The notes below the pieces were generated by a model. It was given only the letters and a program-made list of their open reading frames with translations, was not told the origin of the DNA and made no database searches. Both the position numbers and the translations under genes were made by a program. From the NCBI GenBank assembly GCA_963698405.1, contig CAVOQT010000008.1, forward strand, positions 74,125 to 138,124: a DNA stretch of 64,000 nucleotides, in the 5' to 3' direction. The stretch comes from SHZI01 sp963698405. Its GTDB lineage: Bacteria; Pseudomonadota; Gammaproteobacteria; Steroidobacterales; GCA-2729495. Positions 61,620-64,000 of this stretch are shown here, one piece after another; positions within the stretch are counted from its first letter, which is position 1; each line of letters begins with the position of its first letter.

Positions 61620-62774
61620 CTATTCCAGCCAGAGCAGTACCGTGTCGCGTCCCTGTTGCCAGAGTGAGCCGTCTGGCACCGCCTTGAGTGGATACAGATC
61701 AGCCTCGGCAACCGGTTTGCTGCCAAGACTGATGCGTACCTTGCCGAGCGACACGCTGGTATCGAGGGGTGCGATCAACTGTACCGGCAGCGTAAGCTTT
61801 GAACTGATCTGTGCGGCACTCCCGCGTGGCAGGGTTGCCCATACATCCTGATTGACACCGATGTTCACCAGTTCGGTATCGCCCTTCCAGACTCGCGATT
61901 CATTGAGCGTCTGCCCGGCAACCAATATCCGTTTCGTTTCCCAGAAGCGATAGCCGTAGTTGAGCAAGGTGTGCGAGTCCCGTTCGCGGGCTGTCGGGCT
62001 GTCGGTGCCCAGCACCACGGCGACCAGCCGCATGCCATCGCGCAGTGCTGAGGAAACCAGGCAATAGCCGGCCGTATCGGTAAACCCGGTCTTCATGCCA
62101 TCGACTGTACTGTCCCGCCAGAGCAGGCCATTGCGGTTGCTCTGCGTGATGCCGTTCCAGCTGAAATCCTTCTGCGAGTACCAGCGATAGTATTCGGGGA
62201 ACTCGCGGATGATGGCGTTGGCCACCTTGATGATGTCTGCGGCAGTCGTGTAGTGGGCCGGATCCGGCAGACCGGTCGCATTGCGGTAACTGGTGTCTTT
62301 CATGCCCAGTTCTTTGGCGTACTGGTTCATCAGCTCGGCAAATGCCGACTCGCTGCCCGCCACGTGTTCGGCCAGTGCGACGCTTGCATCATTGCCTGAC
62401 TGGATGATCATGCCCTGCAGCAGCACAGACACCGGTACCTGGCTGCCCAGGTCGATGAACGAACGCGAACCGCCGGTGCGCCAGGCTGTCTCGCTGATGG
62501 TGACCGGGTCTTCGATGCCGATCCGCTTGCTCTTGATGCTGCGGAATACCGCATAGGCGGTCATCAGCTTGGTGATGCTGGCCGGATCAAGGCGCTCCGT
62601 TTCGCGCAGGCTGGCCAGCGTCTGCCCGCTGGTGTGATCCACCAGCATGTAGGCTTTGGCGCTGATGGCTGGTGGTGCAGGAATCTGCAGGTCTTCGGCA
62701 GCTTGCGCCACACCGGCGCCCAGCCCGATCAGCCAGAGGCAGGCCAATACCTGGGTCAGCGTACGTCGCATCAT
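61620..62774 (-). CDS. dacA: D-alanyl-D-alanine carboxypeptidase (PBP5/6)
   Basis: DacA trims the fifth D-Ala from peptidoglycan stem peptides in the periplasm. The 384-residue protein has a signal peptide (to about residue 25), the SITK nucleophile motif at 66-69, SGN at 126-128 and KTG at 228-230. The C-terminal part ends in a membrane-association helix (GRDTVLLWLE). AGGAG lies about eleven bases before ATG 62774; ATG 62771 is nearly equal. It lies between rlpA and dat. Confidence 0.95.
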   Translation of the reverse strand: MMRRTLTQVLACLWLIGLGAGVAQAAEDLQIPAPPAISAKAYMLVDHTSGQTLASLRETERLDPASITKLMTAYAVFRSIKSKRIGIEDPVTISETAWRTGGSRSFIDLGSQVPVSVLLQGMIIQSGNDASVALAEHVAGSESAFAELMNQYAKELGMKDTSYRNATGLPDPAHYTTAADIIKVANAIIREFPEYYRWYSQKDFSWNGITQSNRNGLLWRDSTVDGMKTGFTDTAGYCLVSSALRDGMRLVAVVLGTDSPTARERDSHTLLNYGYRFWETKRILVAGQTLNESRVWKGDTELVNIGVNQDVWATLPRGSAAQISSKLTLPVQLIAPLDTSVSLGKVRISLGSKPVAEADLYPLKAVPDGSLWQQGRDTVLLWLE

Positions 62775-62826
62775 TCTTTGCAGGCTCCTGAAAACTTGAG
62801 AAGAGGGTTGGGTGTAGTGCCCGGCT

Positions 62827-63720
62827 TCAGCCGCCGGATGGCGAGCCACCGGCGCTGGGTGATTCGGTAACCAGGCTCAGGCGACCGGAATGCAGGGGTG
62901 CGATACGGGTGGCCAGCGCATCGTATTCCTCAGCTCCCGACAGGGGGCCGATGCGCACGCGATACAAGGCCGTGCTGGCAGATGCATCGTAGCGGATGAC
63001 AACCTTGCTGACACCATTGCTTTCCAGGTGAGTCTTCAGACGCTCGGCATTGTCGCGATTGCCGAAGGCACCGACCTGCATATAGAGCTGCTGCGCGGGC
63101 ACCAGCGTCGGTGCAGGGTTGCCGCCCGATGCAGCGGCCGCGCCAGGCCGGGTAATGATGATTGGCCCGGCACCAGATGGTCCGCTGAGCGCCTCGACCT
63201 CGACCTCGCCAGTACCAGCCCGCACGATATCCAGCTCCATGGCCGCAGCGTAGGACAGGTCGATGAGCCGGTTTTTGACGAAGGGGCCACGATCATCAAC
63301 CGTTACCACTACGCTTTTGCCGTTGCTGGTGTTCGTGACACGTACCAGTGAGGGCAGCGGCAGTGTCTTGTGTGCCGCGGTGAACTCATACATGTTGTAG
63401 ATCGTGCCGCTGGAGGTGCGCTTGCCGTGGAAGTCCTTGCCATACCACGATGCCATCCCGGTTTGCCGGTAGCCTTCGCTGCTTGGCATGACGAAATAGC
63501 GCTCGCCGAAGACCTCGTAGAAGGGCGGGTTTCCAGGCCCGGGCTTGGGCGCGGTTGCTGGCACTGGCGCAGTTGGTGCCGGGGCAGTGGCCGGTTTGCT
63601 CACCGGTGTACGTGCGACCGGTGCCGGTGTGCCGGAGCCGCTGGGTCCCGGCGTCGAGCAACCCGCGATGAGCAGGCACGTGCCCAGGCCGATGGCCAGG
63701 TATTGCTCAGGGCGCAGCAT
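62827..63720 (-). CDS. rlpA: Septal ring lytic transglycosylase RlpA
   Basis: RlpA is an outer-membrane lipoprotein that cleaves naked glycan strands at division. The 297-residue protein has a lipobox (LLIAGC), a Pro/Ala-rich linker, the double-psi beta-barrel domain (GMASWYGKDFHGKRTSSG; VTVDDRGPFVKNRLIDLSYAAAMEL) and a C-terminal SPOR domain (YMQVGAFGNRDNAERLKTHL). I chose the ATG at 63720 (MLRPEQYLAIGLG); an earlier ATG gives eight more residues. Its start overlaps mltB by 14 bases. Confidence 0.94.
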   Translation of the reverse strand: MLRPEQYLAIGLGTCLLIAGCSTPGPSGSGTPAPVARTPVSKPATAPAPTAPVPATAPKPGPGNPPFYEVFGERYFVMPSSEGYRQTGMASWYGKDFHGKRTSSGTIYNMYEFTAAHKTLPLPSLVRVTNTSNGKSVVVTVDDRGPFVKNRLIDLSYAAAMELDIVRAGTGEVEVEALSGPSGAGPIIITRPGAAAASGGNPAPTLVPAQQLYMQVGAFGNRDNAERLKTHLESNGVSKVVIRYDASASTALYRVRIGPLSGAEEYDALATRIAPLHSGRLSLVTESPSAGGSPSGG

Positions 63721-64000
63721 TGGTCTTGCTGACGCCTGCCGCAATGGCTTCGCTGAGCTGGAATACGGCGAGCGCGTACATCGGGCTGCGGTTGTAGCGC
63801 GTGATGGTGTAGAAATTCTGGAAGCCGACCCAGTATTCAGTGCCTTCTTCGCCAGCCAGCGTGATCAGCATCGCCGGCGCTGAGGAGGGCAGGTCGCTGG
63901 TGAACTGTACGCCTTGCCGCTTGAGCGATTCGACCGTATCCCGCATCACCAATTCGTTGTCGGTTGCGCGGCGCGTATTGTCCGGACCCAGCCGGGCGCG
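63707..64000 (-). CDS. mltB: C-terminal end of lytic murein transglycosylase B (partial)
   Basis: The frame is open from the window edge to the stop at 63707 and gives the last 97 or so residues: LVMRDTVESLKRQGVQF, YWVGFQNFYTITRYNRSPMYALAVFQLSEAI. This ending is standard for MltB, a periplasmic murein transglycosylase with the YNRSxxYAxAV motif close to its end. The gene begins beyond the window. It overlaps rlpA, in the usual mltB-rlpA-dacA order. Confidence 0.92.
   Translation of the reverse strand, partial: RARLGPDNTRRATDNELVMRDTVESLKRQGVQFTSDLPSSAPAMLITLAGEEGTEYWVGFQNFYTITRYNRSPMYALAVFQLSEAIAAGVSKTNAAP

Noticed and set aside
1..64000. CRISPR arrays, tRNA or rRNA genes, prophage or transposase genes
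   Set aside because: No regularly spaced direct repeats, no clover-leaf or rRNA sequence and no phage or transposase frames were recognised by eye; small palindromic repeats are the only mobile-type signal.

Overview
The window reads as a chromosomal segment of a GC-rich gammaproteobacterium. The evidence is the housekeeping order lptD-surA-pdxA-rsmA-apaG-apaH, the block mltB-rlpA-dacA-(dat)-ybeD-lipB, lgt-thyA, and a Pseudomonas/Xanthomonas-type minor pilin operon. Short REP-like palindromes, long antisense open frames and the flavin and phytanoyl-type oxidoreductases would suit an environmental lineage such as the Nevskiales/Steroidobacterales neighbourhood, but I cannot fix the order from sequence alone. 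I saw no tRNA, rRNA, CRISPR array, transposase or prophage.

Layout. 0-7 kb: tail of a DUF748-like protein, an RhlE-type RNA helicase, a short-chain dehydrogenase with a signal peptide, a Tat-exported molybdopterin oxidoreductase bracketed by two copies of an inverted repeat, a cupin, a DUF2442 protein, a nucleotidase and ppiC. 7-13.7 kb: the minor pilin/PilY1 operon fimT-pilV-pilW-pilX-pilY1-(pilY2-like)-pilE. 13.7-19.6 kb: ridA, uppP, a cytochrome cd1 nitrite reductase with an extra cytochrome c domain, and a TonB-dependent receptor. 19.6-27 kb: serine hydrolase, thioredoxin-domain protein, nitronate-monooxygenase-like protein, DUF3313 protein, phytanoyl-CoA-dioxygenase-like protein and a dihaem cytochrome c. 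27-32.5 kb: a PadR-controlled MacAB-like export operon. 32.6-44 kb: two paralogous luciferase-like oxidoreductases, GNAT, flavoprotein, alpha/beta hydrolase, AraC and GntR regulators, a Sel1 protein, hrpB, an orphan XRE protein and a DUF1838 lipoprotein. 44-45 kb: a toxin-antitoxin pair between REP elements. 45-54 kb: lgt-thyA and the convergent lptD-to-apaH operon, then murU. 54-59.8 kb: a minus-strand operon led by a cobalamin-binding photoreceptor-like protein, followed by HlyD, permease, ATPase, methyltransferase and a phospholipase-D-like protein. 59.8-64 kb: lipB, ybeD, dat, dacA, rlpA and the end of mltB.

Two features dominate. First, from 7.8 to 18.9 kb about 26 single-base frameshifts break eight genes, ten in pilY1 and nine in the TonB receptor, while the protein sequence between the breaks stays intact. 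Outside this stretch I found only three (hrpB, lptD signal region, lipB). This is either poor consensus sequence or recent decay of surface proteins. Second, a CarH-like cobalamin light-sensor module without a DNA-binding domain (59.1-59.8 kb) heads an ABC-export operon. This is the best candidate here for an undescribed system.

Smaller points of interest: thyA appears to start at CTG; a repeat arm supplies the start codon and first residues of the molybdopterin enzyme; two operator-like palindromes lie at the padR start; and a lone nirS has an added N-terminal c-haem domain.
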